Below are positions 34,773 to 43,146 of a DNA stretch of 64,000 nucleotides, piece by piece. The notes below the pieces were generated by a model, which saw only the letters and a list, made by a program, of their open reading frames with translations, was not told where the DNA came from and did not search any database. This stretch comes from Bdellovibrionales bacterium Ga0074139. Lineage in GTDB: Bacteria; Bdellovibrionota; Bdellovibrionia; Bdellovibrionales; Bdellovibrionaceae. Each line of letters opens with the position of its first letter. Position 1 is the stretch's first letter. The DNA lies in NCBI GenBank assembly GCA_001464795.1, contig LNEB01000012.1, positions 1-64,000 on the forward strand, read 5' to 3'. The position numbers were made by a program, and so were the translations under genes.

Positions 34773-36116
34773 TTGATTAACAGACGGCATTTTTTAAAAG
34801 CAGCAGGCCTTATCAGTATCGGTGCTATGGTTGATGCAGATGTCACAACTGAAGAAACCGAACAACCCATTGATCTTGATGCCTTGGTATTTTCCCCCAC
34901 GCAAATCCGCTTTGTTCAAGGTGCCACCAATGCAAATTCCACACTCATTTCAATTCTTGCCCATAAAGACTATGCGGATAACATTGATATTTTTGATCAA
35001 AATAAAAACTCCATCGCTTTTCAGCATAAGCTGATCGACTTCAAACTTTCTGAATTTGTCATTCATCAACTTTTTATTGACGGTTTATCCATTCAGAACG
35101 AATACAGTCTTCTTGTGACAAGTAAAAAATTGTCCACTGCCAGCCAGAAAAATTTCAAAACCTTGGATTGGAATCGTCAGGACTATAAAATTGCTTTCTT
35201 AAGTTGCTCAAGCCACAACCACGGCGAACCCACTGTCATGAGCAATATGGAAAAAAAATTGAATCAATCCAATTCCGACGTACTGTTCTTTTTAGGTGAC
35301 GCAGTTTACGCTGACACCTCCAGAGATGTGGTCGCCGGTCGTCCAGCCACTCCTGAAAATGCCTACAAGCTTTATGTCAAAACACTGATGGAACTGGGAC
35401 TTTATAGTTCCGATCGATTAAAGCCAATTTTTGCCATCTTTGATGATCATGATTTAGCTTATAACGATGCGGATTCTAACCATCCCCATCTGAATCTAAT
35501 GACTCAAATATTTCGTGCGATCTACCCCGTTGATCATCGTATCAACGGAATTTCCATGGGGCCTGGCTGTGCTTTTTCCATGAAGGCTTTTGGATGGCGC
35601 TTTGTTTTTATCGATGGTCGCAGCTTCCGAGATGGCAACAGATCTGTTTTCCTGGGTCCTAGGCAAATGAATTGGTTAAATACACTGTTGCAGAATGATA
35701 GCTCACCTTGCTTTTTTATTTCGTCTCAACAATTTTTTAATTATAAATTCTTTTCTGAATCCTTTGAAAAAACTTCTCCTGAAGAACTTTCTGAATTCAT
35801 AAAATTCATTAAAAATCATCCCTCTCCTTGCGCTTTTATGGCCGGAGATGTTCACTATTCGCAAATTCATGAAATTGACAAGTCCACGTTTGGATATACG
35901 ACCTACGAACTCAGCTCGAGTGCTTTTTTTAGTCTTTCAGCCAAACAATTTGGAAAAAGATCCGTCAGAAATGGACAACTGGCCTACTATGGCTACCCCA
36001 ATTTCATTGAATTTAAACAAATCAATAATACGGCTAGCAGTATTCAATTCCAACTGACCTGTGTATCGGAAAAAAATTCGAAGGAATTTGAAATGCAACT
36101 CAGTATTACTAAGTAG
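34773..36116 (+). CDS. PhoD-like metallophosphatase, Tat-exported
   Basis: A 447-residue protein starting at TTG 34773, with GGAG 5 nt upstream. INRRHFLKAAGLISIGAM is a twin-arginine signal. Metal-site blocks match PhoD-type alkaline phosphatases/phosphodiesterases: FLSCSS at the domain start, FFLGDAVYAD, FDDHDLAYND and FMAGDVHYSQI. Such enzymes release phosphate from phosphodiesters in the periplasm and work with phospholipase D products. Neighbouring genes are lipid-active. The 3' end overlaps an esterase gene tail-to-tail by 8 bp. Confidence 0.85.
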   Translation: MINRRHFLKAAGLISIGAMVDADVTTEETEQPIDLDALVFSPTQIRFVQGATNANSTLISILAHKDYADNIDIFDQNKNSIAFQHKLIDFKLSEFVIHQLFIDGLSIQNEYSLLVTSKKLSTASQKNFKTLDWNRQDYKIAFLSCSSHNHGEPTVMSNMEKKLNQSNSDVLFFLGDAVYADTSRDVVAGRPATPENAYKLYVKTLMELGLYSSDRLKPIFAIFDDHDLAYNDADSNHPHLNLMTQIFRAIYPVDHRINGISMGPGCAFSMKAFGWRFVFIDGRSFRDGNRSVFLGPRQMNWLNTLLQNDSSPCFFISSQQFFNYKFFSESFEKTSPEELSEFIKFIKNHPSPCAFMAGDVHYSQIHEIDKSTFGYTTYELSSSAFFSLSAKQFGKRSVRNGQLAYYGYPNFIEFKQINNTASSIQFQLTCVSEKNSKEFEMQLSITK

Positions 36117-37122
36117 TTAAAAAACGTAACCATTCTTTGCGAAATTTTTGTCCAGCCATAGAATACAACGAAACATCAAATCCGTGGGTTTGATAAGGAA
36201 GTGTTAAAGACTTCACCGAATGATTCGTTTTATCTAAACTTTCTGCCAAAAGGACCGAATGGACCGGATCAACGAATGGGTCAAAATCCCCACTCAAGAT
36301 AAAAAACTTTCTTGTCTGGGGCTGTATGGCTTTCGTCAAATCAGGATAAGTTGGCGTTTCATTTATTAAAAGTTTTTTAACGATTTGCTCTGATTTTAAA
36401 ATGGCATTGGATCCAGGCTCTTGGGACCACGCCATGATATCAATAATCGGATAGAGCAAGGAAACAGATTTTATTTTTTCTTCAGAGGCCAGCGAATGAG
36501 AAAGCTGTCCTGCCAAGTAGCCACCAGCCGATCGACCTAGCAGATGAAACTCTTGAGGCAAAAAGTCAGCCCTTTTCAATTCCATGACTTCCTTTGTACC
36601 TTCAATGAGATCATTTAAGGGACGTGGCCAAACACCATCAGGAAGATTTTGATAAGGTAAGGCCACCACATGAAAGCCCTGACTTCTTAAAAAGCTTTGT
36701 AAGTAAGAAAGCTGACCAGGACCCTCAGCTATAAATCCACCACCAAAAATAACTAGCACACAGGGAGACTGTGGACTTGGTCCTCGGTAAAAGTGAGCCT
36801 TACCACTTTTTAATTTCCATATTTCATTGGGCCGAGACCAAAAAGCAGGAAGATAGAAAAACATCGAGAACCAAGAAAAAGGTCTATCGAATCTATACTT
36901 AAAATAAACAATTAAAACATGCCCCACAAGTACCGCAATCGAAACAAAGTGAAATTCACTGGGCCTTACAGCGAATATTAGAAGGTTCAGAACCAACAGT
37001 GGACCATAAAAACAACTGGCGAATAAGGATAAACCCCAAGTCAGCCTTGTCATGGGTTTTATCCAACAAAAAAGAACGGAAATTAAGGTTAAACTACTGA
37101 TGAGCTGAATCAAATAAATCAA
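36109..37122 (-). CDS. Membrane-anchored alpha/beta hydrolase (HSL-like esterase)
   Basis: A 337-residue protein. The first 75 residues hold two or three transmembrane segments, and the rest is an alpha/beta hydrolase with IFGGGFIAEG at 125-134 (oxyanion HGGG-type motif, here FGGG), nucleophile Ser198 in LLGRSAGGYLAG, an Asp candidate in SGDFDPFVDP and His in QTHGFDVS. The layout fits the hormone-sensitive lipase family of esterases. It is probably tethered to the inner membrane; the side of the membrane is uncertain. Confidence 0.75.
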   Translation of the reverse strand: MIYLIQLISSLTLISVLFCWIKPMTRLTWGLSLFASCFYGPLLVLNLLIFAVRPSEFHFVSIAVLVGHVLIVYFKYRFDRPFSWFSMFFYLPAFWSRPNEIWKLKSGKAHFYRGPSPQSPCVLVIFGGGFIAEGPGQLSYLQSFLRSQGFHVVALPYQNLPDGVWPRPLNDLIEGTKEVMELKRADFLPQEFHLLGRSAGGYLAGQLSHSLASEEKIKSVSLLYPIIDIMAWSQEPGSNAILKSEQIVKKLLINETPTYPDLTKAIQPQTRKFFILSGDFDPFVDPVHSVLLAESLDKTNHSVKSLTLPYQTHGFDVSLYSMAGQKFRKEWLRFLTT

Positions 37123-37181
37123 TTAAACCCTCGCTCCAGAGTTCACTGGACATGGAAATAAAATCTTATTAGCTTTATATT

Positions 37182-37613
37182 ATGACTAATAAAAATAAAC
37201 TTTCATCCCTTTTGTCAGAATATGGTCTTTCTCATGAAAACCCTGTGAATCAAAAAATCCACAAAGTTTGTGTACCGCTTATTTTACTTAGTTTACTTGG
37301 ATTATTAGGCCAAATACCAGGGCCTTCCCATTGGGCTTCTTACGCTCTTATTGCTTTAGGACTTCTTTACTACTCTCAGTTCAAAAACTTAAGTGTGTTT
37401 GTGGTCATTCTATCGCAAGTGATCCCGATGATGGTGGTGATCCACCTTTTAAGTCATCACAGCTATCAGTTATGGCTTGGAATATTCATTGTGGCTTGGA
37501 TCGGGCAATTTATCGGGCACAAGATTGAGGGCAAAAAGCCCTCTTTTTTAAAAGACATTTTCTTTTTACTGATTGGACCTCTGTGGGTCTCTAAAACATT
37601 TTTGAAATATTAA
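37182..37613 (+). CDS. Mpo1-like / DUF962 membrane protein
   Basis: A 143-residue protein with four to five hydrophobic segments. YGLSHENPVNQKIHKVCVPL near the start and WIGQFIGHKIEGKKPS near the end match the YxxxHxxxxNxxxHxxGxP and QFIGHxxxExxxP signatures of the DUF962 family. The yeast member Mpo1 is an iron-dependent dioxygenase in alpha-oxidation of 2-hydroxy fatty acids, and the conserved His residues are its likely metal ligands. A fatty-acid role fits the lipid-enzyme neighbourhood. It ends overlapping the lipoprotein gene at 37610 by 4 bp. Confidence 0.8.
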   Translation: MTNKNKLSSLLSEYGLSHENPVNQKIHKVCVPLILLSLLGLLGQIPGPSHWASYALIALGLLYYSQFKNLSVFVVILSQVIPMMVVIHLLSHHSYQLWLGIFIVAWIGQFIGHKIEGKKPSFLKDIFFLLIGPLWVSKTFLKY

Positions 37614-37915
37614 GAATTAATACAATAGCCGCGCATACGAATTTTATTAGTCCAACTGAAAAATCCTAAAGATGTACTATAGCGTGTATTAATGCCCTCA
37701 ACTCGCCCTTTAGGACATTGTTGTTTCAATTGATCATAAGCCTGGTTCACGTAGTTGGTTTCCTGAGCAAACCCTAGAATCACTTTTTGCTGAGTCATCG
37801 CTTCGATCAACTGACCTGAGCCTCCGTTTTGATCAGTGGCTTGGTAGAGATGCACACTGTGAGCACAGGCTGAAAGAACTGAAAAAGCAAAAAGAAGAGA
37901 TAATTTTTTTAACAT
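37610..37915 (-). CDS. Small lipoprotein, paralogue 3 of a tandem trio
   Basis: A 101-residue lipoprotein: MLKKLSLLFAFSVLSACA gives a lipobox LSAC. The mature part ends LKQQCPKGRVEGINTRY...GYCINS, shared with the two genes upstream (QCPKGRVEGI block, and GYC near the C-terminus), so these are diverged copies. The two Cys may form a disulphide. It is the last gene of the thrS-infC-lipoprotein run. The function is unknown. Confidence 0.7.
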   Translation of the reverse strand: MLKKLSLLFAFSVLSACAHSVHLYQATDQNGGSGQLIEAMTQQKVILGFAQETNYVNQAYDQLKQQCPKGRVEGINTRYSTSLGFFSWTNKIRMRGYCINS

Positions 37916-37924
37916 TTTAAATCC

Positions 37925-38233
37925 TTAATTTTTTGCTACACAATAGCCGTCGGCAGAGGCCTTCAAATTATACGCAAAAAGTGGAAAGTAAGTTATGACT
38001 TCATACTTTGTTAAAATGCCTTCGACTCGGCCTTTAGGGCACTGTCTGGCCAAATCCATCACCATATTGTCCACATACTTGTTATCAAAATTAAATAACA
38101 TAAACATGAAACGCTCTCCCACCGCACTGACGGGTTTTGACCGCTGAGTGGGAATGGCCGATGTGGAGACACTTGATAAATGAGTGCAAGACATCAGAAA
38201 AAAAGCGCTTAAAATTAATAATAGACTTTTCAT
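37925..38233 (-). CDS. Small lipoprotein, paralogue 2 of a tandem trio
   Basis: A 102-residue lipoprotein with MKSLLLILSAFFLMSCTH (lipobox LMSC). The C-terminal half has LARQCPKGRVEGILTKY and ends DGYCVAKN, parallel to its neighbours. A short N-terminal mature stretch is Ser/Thr-rich. It lies 9 bp from paralogue 3 and 2 bp from paralogue 1, so the three are surely cotranscribed. The function is unknown. Confidence 0.7.
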   Translation of the reverse strand: MKSLLLILSAFFLMSCTHLSSVSTSAIPTQRSKPVSAVGERFMFMLFNFDNKYVDNMVMDLARQCPKGRVEGILTKYEVITYFPLFAYNLKASADGYCVAKN

Positions 38234-38235
38234 AA

Positions 38236-38670
38236 TTAAGATCCTTTTTGGCAGTAGCCAGTAATGCGGACGATTTCCCCGCTGACAACCGGGTATTTGG
38301 CCGTTTCACGAATGGATGTCAGTCCACTGATTTTTCGACTAGGACATTCGAGCTGGATGGCTCGCATGATGGAATCCGCGTATTTTTCATTGAAAACCAT
38401 ATTGCCTGTGCGTGGCCCCATTTGAAACATCGATATGATATCGTTGATCTGTTGCATTTCTTTTCGAGTTTGCTGGCTTTGAGTGAAAAGTTTGGCCGTA
38501 TCCGCTGCTTCTTGTAAATTCACGCCAGTTTCACTGACTATGATCTCAAATTTTTTACCAGTCATAACGGCTTCTGAATCAATGGAGCTCATTTGAAACT
38601 GGTGTAAAAAAGCACAACCATTTAAAAATAAAACAGCTAAGGAAAGAAGAACAAGATTATTCTTCTTCAT
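38236..38670 (-). CDS. Small lipoprotein, paralogue 1 of a tandem trio
   Basis: A 144-residue lipoprotein with MKKNNLVLLSLAVLFLNGCAF (lipobox LNGC). The C-terminus IQLECPSRKISGLTSIRE...GYCQKGS is the most diverged version of the CPxxxxxGI/GYC block. It has about 40 more residues between anchor and block than its paralogues. Its start lies 14 bp inside infC, so its translation is tied to that of initiation factor 3. The function is unknown. Confidence 0.7.
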   Translation of the reverse strand: MKKNNLVLLSLAVLFLNGCAFLHQFQMSSIDSEAVMTGKKFEIIVSETGVNLQEAADTAKLFTQSQQTRKEMQQINDIISMFQMGPRTGNMVFNEKYADSIMRAIQLECPSRKISGLTSIRETAKYPVVSGEIVRITGYCQKGS

Positions 38671-39337
38671 CTTTTTCTGCTTTCAAATCACCTGGCGCTG
38701 CCGCCTGTGCTTTTTTAACAGCATCAGGATGAGCTTTAAGATAATCTTTTACTTTTACTGGATCTGGAGCGATTAAAGTAAACATTTGTTTACCTTCCAT
38801 TTTAGGCTGACTTTCAATCATGGAAAGATCGGCCACAAATTCCATCGCTTTACGCATCAACTGAATTCCAAATTCTTGGTGAGCCATTTCCCGACCCAAA
38901 AAGCGCATATTGATTTTGACTTTATCACCTTCAAGCAAAAATCGTCTTGCATGACGCATTTTAGTTTCGAAATCATGCTGATCCGTTCGTGGTCGCATTT
39001 GGATTTCTTTGATTGTGACGATCACTTGTTTTTTACGAGTGGCCGCGTCTTGCTTTTTCTTTTCGTATTTATACTTACCATAATCCATGATTTTACATGT
39101 GGGAGGCGTCGCATTCGGCACAATTTCAATCAGATCAAGTCCTCGATCTTCGGCAATTCTTAAGGCCTCTGGAACAGCCATTACACCAATCATTTGTCCG
39201 TTATCATCGATGACTCGAATTTGTGGAGCTCGGATGTCACGATTGACTCGCAAACCATCTCCACGTTTTTTGTCTTTAAAATTTCCACCGGGTCCACCAG
39301 GACCACTCTTCATTCCTTTTTCAAATGGAGCAGCGAT
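38657..39337 (-). CDS. infC: Translation initiation factor IF-3, probable ATC start
   Basis: About 226 residues. The N-domain has RVNRDIRAPQIRVIDDNG and the linker and C-domain have PPTCKIMDYGKYKYEKKK, VTIKEIQMRP and RFLLEGDKVKINMRFLGRE. A charged tail (PGDLKAEKDEEE) exceeds the usual end. The first ATG (39313) has its AAGGA touching the start codon, whereas AAGGAGG at 39344-39350 sits 6 nt before an in-frame ATC at 39337, eight codons upstream. Non-ATG starts are the known basis of infC autoregulation, so ATC is preferred. It follows thrS by 26 bp. rpmI-rplT, its usual partners, are about 13 kb away. Confidence 0.9.
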   Translation of the reverse strand: MAAPFEKGMKSGPGGPGGNFKDKKRGDGLRVNRDIRAPQIRVIDDNGQMIGVMAVPEALRIAEDRGLDLIEIVPNATPPTCKIMDYGKYKYEKKKQDAATRKKQVIVTIKEIQMRPRTDQHDFETKMRHARRFLLEGDKVKINMRFLGREMAHQEFGIQLMRKAMEFVADLSMIESQPKMEGKQMFTLIAPDPVKVKDYLKAHPDAVKKAQAAAPGDLKAEKDEEE

Positions 39338-39350
39338 TGTATACCTCCTT
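39338..39350 (-). promoter_or_regulatory. Strong Shine-Dalgarno deciding the infC start
   Basis: On the minus strand AAGGAGG is followed by the spacer TATACA and then ATC GCT GCT CCA in frame with infC. The spacing is ideal for ATC 39337 and far too long (30 nt) for ATG 39313. Confidence 0.7.
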
Positions 39351-39363
39351 CAAGGTCGTTTTT

Positions 39364-41307
39364 TTAACTTTCAAGCGTAAGTGCTTTTCTATTTTTAATT
39401 TCAGCTGTGATATGATTCACAAAAGAGTTCATTTCAATACCATTGATCATTTTTCCATCTCGAAGCCTAATGGAGACTTTTCCATTCTGGGCCTCTTGAT
39501 CCCCTACAATGATCATATAGGGAATTTTTTGCATTTGCGCTTCACGAATTTTGTAATTCAATTTTTCATTTTTACGGTCAAATTCCACACGGACGTTTTC
39601 TGCCATTAAGTTTTTTTGCAAAGTTTCGCAGTAGTCATTCACCCGGTCTGTCACATTGAGTATCATCACTTGCACAGGTGACAGCCAAACAGGTAAGTGC
39701 CCAGCTGTGTGCTCGAGGTAGACTCCGATGAATCTTTCCAGTGAACCCAAGATCGCACGGTGAAGCATCACAGGTCGATGTTCTGAATTGTCTTCACCCA
39801 CGTATTTCAGCTGAAAGGCTTCAGGTAAGTTAAAATCACACTGCAAAGTACCTAACTGCCACAAGCGTCCGATGGCATCAGTAAATTGAAAATCCAATTT
39901 CGGACCGTAGAAGGCTCCGTCTCCGGCGTTGATGTGATACTTCAAGTTCAAATTTTTTAAAGACTCGGCCAGTGCTGTTTCAGCTTTATCCCAAACCTCA
40001 TCAGAACCTAATCGGGCTTGAGGCCTGGTGCTGAGACCAATTTTATAATCTGTCATTCCAAGAATTTGATAAACATCATTAAACAAATTCATGAAGTTTT
40101 GAATTTCACCTTGCAACTGATCCATTGTACAAAATACGTGAGCATCATCTTGGCAGAATGTTCTGACCCTTGTGAGTCCTGACATGGCTCCTGATTTTTC
40201 ATAACGGTGAAGTCTTCCGAAATCGGCCATGCGAATGGGAAGATCTTTATAAGAATGATGAGTAGACCCAAAGAGCAAACAATGGGAAGGACAGTTCATG
40301 GGTTTCACACCGAACTCACGCTCGTCCGCTTGCATGAAGTACATGTCTTCTTTGTAGTTTTGGTAGTGACCTGATGTTTTAAATAAAGAAACATCAAAAA
40401 TTTGCGGCGTGATCACTTCTTGATAATTGTACTGTTTGTATTTATCCCGGATCAGTCTTTGCAGCTCATTATAAACAATTGTACCCTTACCAGTAAAAAA
40501 CGGAGAACCTGGTGCCCATTCATGAAACATGAAAAGCCCAAGCTCTTTACCTAGTTTCCGGTGGTCTCGTTTTTTGGCTTCTTCTAAGTTTTGTAAATGC
40601 TTTTCAAGTTCTTTTTTATCCTGAAAAGCAGTTGCATAGACCCGTTGAAGCATCGGATTTTTTTCATCCCCGCGCCAGTAGGCCCCCGCCACACTTAAAA
40701 GCTTAATGGCTTTGATTTGCCCTGTTGTTTGGACGTGAGGTCCACGGCAAAGATCAAACCAATCCCCTTGATCATAAATGCCCACGACAGTTTCGCCTTT
40801 AGCTTTCAGATCCTGGATAATTTCTACTTTGAAGCGCTCTTTCATTTTTGTGAAAATTTGGATGGCTTCATCGATTGCGATATTTTTTCGAACCAGTGGG
40901 TAATTGGCATCTAAGATTTTTTGCATTTCCTTTTCAATTTTTTCAAAATGCTCTTCGGTAAAATTAAAAGAAGAATCAAAATCGTAGTAAAAACCATTTT
41001 CAATCACAGGACCAATGGTGACTTTGACTTCGGGCCAAATTCTTTGCACCGCTTGCGCCATCACATGGGCTGCACTATGTCTGATTACCTCGTTGGCGTC
41101 AGAGCTGCGAGTGGTAACAAGCTCAATTTTTGTACCATCAGTGAGGGGCAGCCTAAGATCTTGAATCTCATTTGAACCATTAATCTTCACACCCAAAGTT
41201 TCTTTGGCTAGCCTTGGCCCGATGGATTCAGCCACTTCGAGAGCTGTAGGTTCGTGATCAAAAGTTTTTACGGAATTATCCGGCAGAATAATCTGAATAT
41301 GCGACAT
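39364..41307 (-). CDS. thrS: Threonine-tRNA ligase
   Basis: A 647-residue class II synthetase of full length. Domains are TGS (about 1-62), the editing domain (about 65-225, with NEVIRHSAAHVMAQAVQRI containing the HxxxH-type site), the catalytic domain with MNCPSHCLLF near 333-342, TRVRTFCQDDAHVFC, and MLHRAILGSLERFIGVYLEH, then an anticodon-binding domain (about 545-640). The zinc ligands Cys/His/His of the family are present in those blocks. It heads the thrS-infC-lipoprotein unit. A possible minus-strand -35 TTGACC is at 41392-41397, but no convincing -10 goes with it. Confidence 0.97.
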   Translation of the reverse strand: MSHIQIILPDNSVKTFDHEPTALEVAESIGPRLAKETLGVKINGSNEIQDLRLPLTDGTKIELVTTRSSDANEVIRHSAAHVMAQAVQRIWPEVKVTIGPVIENGFYYDFDSSFNFTEEHFEKIEKEMQKILDANYPLVRKNIAIDEAIQIFTKMKERFKVEIIQDLKAKGETVVGIYDQGDWFDLCRGPHVQTTGQIKAIKLLSVAGAYWRGDEKNPMLQRVYATAFQDKKELEKHLQNLEEAKKRDHRKLGKELGLFMFHEWAPGSPFFTGKGTIVYNELQRLIRDKYKQYNYQEVITPQIFDVSLFKTSGHYQNYKEDMYFMQADEREFGVKPMNCPSHCLLFGSTHHSYKDLPIRMADFGRLHRYEKSGAMSGLTRVRTFCQDDAHVFCTMDQLQGEIQNFMNLFNDVYQILGMTDYKIGLSTRPQARLGSDEVWDKAETALAESLKNLNLKYHINAGDGAFYGPKLDFQFTDAIGRLWQLGTLQCDFNLPEAFQLKYVGEDNSEHRPVMLHRAILGSLERFIGVYLEHTAGHLPVWLSPVQVMILNVTDRVNDYCETLQKNLMAENVRVEFDRKNEKLNYKIREAQMQKIPYMIIVGDQEAQNGKVSIRLRDGKMINGIEMNSFVNHITAEIKNRKALTLES

Positions 41308-41489
41308 AGAATTAAAATGAGGTCATTGTGGATAGAGCAGTTAATAAAGATTTTTGACGCATTAAATATAAATTAGCCAGCAGGCCTTAGAGGGTCAAAT
41401 AAAAACCCAAACATCTTGCGTTAACAGGGCTATTTATCTGTGTTCAATGCTAATTGACCTTTAAAACCAACACCTACCCAGGAGTCCTC

Positions 41490-41849
41490 ATGAAAAGCAT
41501 CCTTCTTTTAACCCTATCACTTATTTCTACCCAAGCTTTGGCGGGAAATATCCAATGTGTTTTGCAGGAATTTGACGATCAAGTTAATATCCAGCAAGAA
41601 ATGATTCTCGAGAAATCTGACGATCCCCATGGCTCACTCATTAACTTTAAACTTCAAGTATTGACCCAGTTTAACGGATTTGTGGCTTTGTCTAACGATG
41701 TGATCGTGATTCACTTGTATGATGCAATAACGAATTCAGCCATCTCGACCCAGAGCTATGGTTCAGCTGAAAAGTACGCAAGACTTCAGTACTTGCTACC
41801 TTCCGATCAATTGCTTGATGCTATTGTGATTGAGTGTTTAGAGAAATAA
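41490..41849 (+). CDS. Small unknown exported protein
   Basis: A 119-residue protein. ATG 41490 is chosen because AGGAG lies 5 nt upstream and a signal peptide starts there (MKSILLLTLSLISTQALAGN); an in-frame start 12 codons earlier lacks one. The mature 100 residues are acidic with two Cys (QCVLQEF and VIECLEK) that could pair. No family is recognised. It is a single gene, ending at a strong hairpin shared with the actF end. Confidence 0.6.
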   Translation: MKSILLLTLSLISTQALAGNIQCVLQEFDDQVNIQQEMILEKSDDPHGSLINFKLQVLTQFNGFVALSNDVIVIHLYDAITNSAISTQSYGSAEKYARLQYLLPSDQLLDAIVIECLEK

Positions 41850-41854
41850 ACTAA

Positions 41855-41890
41855 ACGGACTCAGCAGCAAAACCAGGTAGCTGAGTCCGT
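41855..41890. terminator. Bidirectional hairpin between convergent genes
   Basis: ACGGACTCAGC (41855-41865) and GCTGAGTCCGT (41880-41890) form an 11-bp perfect stem with a 14-nt loop, midway between the + gene ending at 41849 and actF ending at 41911. T-runs are absent, but the stem is the strongest in the neighbourhood. Confidence 0.6.
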
Positions 41891-41910
41891 AAACCTGTAA
41901 CTTACACCAA

Positions 41911-43113
41911 TTAGTAGGTCACATGATGATTAACAGCCTCGTGAAGGCGTGGATCCTTGATCGCAACGATGCTGTTCTTTGATAAAAACGAAGACACTGA
42001 ATAAAGAAACATTCCCGCAAAACCAGCAAACATTCCCACTTCGATAAAACCAAAGGTCACATGACCGTGGAAGAAGTTAGGATACACCATCCAGTAAATG
42101 TCTACGTACTGCATGATTAAGATCAGCGAAGACACGAGAATCACATGATTTTCGTTTCGCTTAAGACCCCGTGGCAACAAAGCTAAAAAAGGCACAATAA
42201 AACGGAAAATAAGCAGTGCCATCGAAATCATGATCCAGCCACTGTTTTGTGAACGCATCAAATAATACTCAGTTTCTTCGGGGATGTTCGCATACCAGAT
42301 CAGCATATACTGAGAAAATGCAATGTAGGCCCAAAATACAGTGAAACCTTTTAAAAATTTCACCACATCATGAAGATGCTCGACAGTGATGTAGCCTTTT
42401 ACAAAGTTGGATCGCTGCATGAAAATAATCATCAATGCTAAAAAAGCTAAAGAGGATTGAAAGAGGCCCGCGAAAGTATAAATACCAAAGATAGTTGAAT
42501 ACCAAGTTGGTAATAAACTCATCAGTAAATCCATACTGAATAATGTAAAGGAAATTGAAAAGAACAAAATAAAGCCAACTGACAAACCCACATTTTTATG
42601 GGTCAAGTTCACATCACCTGATTGATCCTGCTTGAGAGAATTTCCAACAATAAAGTATCTAAAGGCCAACCAGCCTACGCAGAATAATAAAAGCCTGACT
42701 GCAAAAAATCCCACATTAAGATAACCGGTCTTTGCTGCAACAAGTGGTACTGATTTTACAACTTCTTCATTCGCCCATGGAAACAGGTAGTGCATTCCAA
42801 TCAATAAAATAAGACCGGTCACTAAGATGTAGGGAATAAATGAGGTCATGGATTCAGATAAACGTCTGATGGATGTGGACCAACCGGCTTTAGCAATGTG
42901 CTGAATGGCTGTAAAAAAGAGGCCACCAAGACCCAAACAGGAGAAGTAAAAGAAAGCCGTTAAGTACGCAGGCCACAATCTTTCGGGGGACCTTAAACCA
43001 ATAATAAAAGATAAAACACCCAATGCGATTAATACCCACATGGCTGTTTTAAGATTTGCTGAAGCGACAAACTTTTCTACTTTAAGTTCGAGTTTGTGTT
43101 GGGATCCTGCCAT
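41911..43113 (-). CDS. actF: Alternative complex III subunit F (NrfD-like quinol subunit)
   Basis: A 400-residue polytopic membrane protein with about ten hydrophobic segments. It belongs to the NrfD-like quinol-interacting subunits of alternative complex III; the segment FFYFSCLGLGGLFFTAIQH followed by the SIRRLSESM loop resembles the same region in actC (SVARTAEAM). With ActC it forms the membrane core where menaquinol is oxidised. It is the last gene of actA-F, 33 bp after actE. No cytochrome oxidase genes follow, which differs from the gene order in several other phyla. Confidence 0.85.
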   Translation of the reverse strand: MAGSQHKLELKVEKFVASANLKTAMWVLIALGVLSFIIGLRSPERLWPAYLTAFFYFSCLGLGGLFFTAIQHIAKAGWSTSIRRLSESMTSFIPYILVTGLILLIGMHYLFPWANEEVVKSVPLVAAKTGYLNVGFFAVRLLLFCVGWLAFRYFIVGNSLKQDQSGDVNLTHKNVGLSVGFILFFSISFTLFSMDLLMSLLPTWYSTIFGIYTFAGLFQSSLAFLALMIIFMQRSNFVKGYITVEHLHDVVKFLKGFTVFWAYIAFSQYMLIWYANIPEETEYYLMRSQNSGWIMISMALLIFRFIVPFLALLPRGLKRNENHVILVSSLILIMQYVDIYWMVYPNFFHGHVTFGFIEVGMFAGFAGMFLYSVSSFLSKNSIVAIKDPRLHEAVNHHVTY

Positions 43114-43146
43114 AATCTAACCTTGCCTTTTTATTTCTAATTTAAA

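Noticed and set aside
41340-41400. thrS promoter or T-box leader
   Set aside because: Only a -35-like TTGACC is visible, with no good -10, no T-box bulge sequence and no terminator/antiterminator pair.
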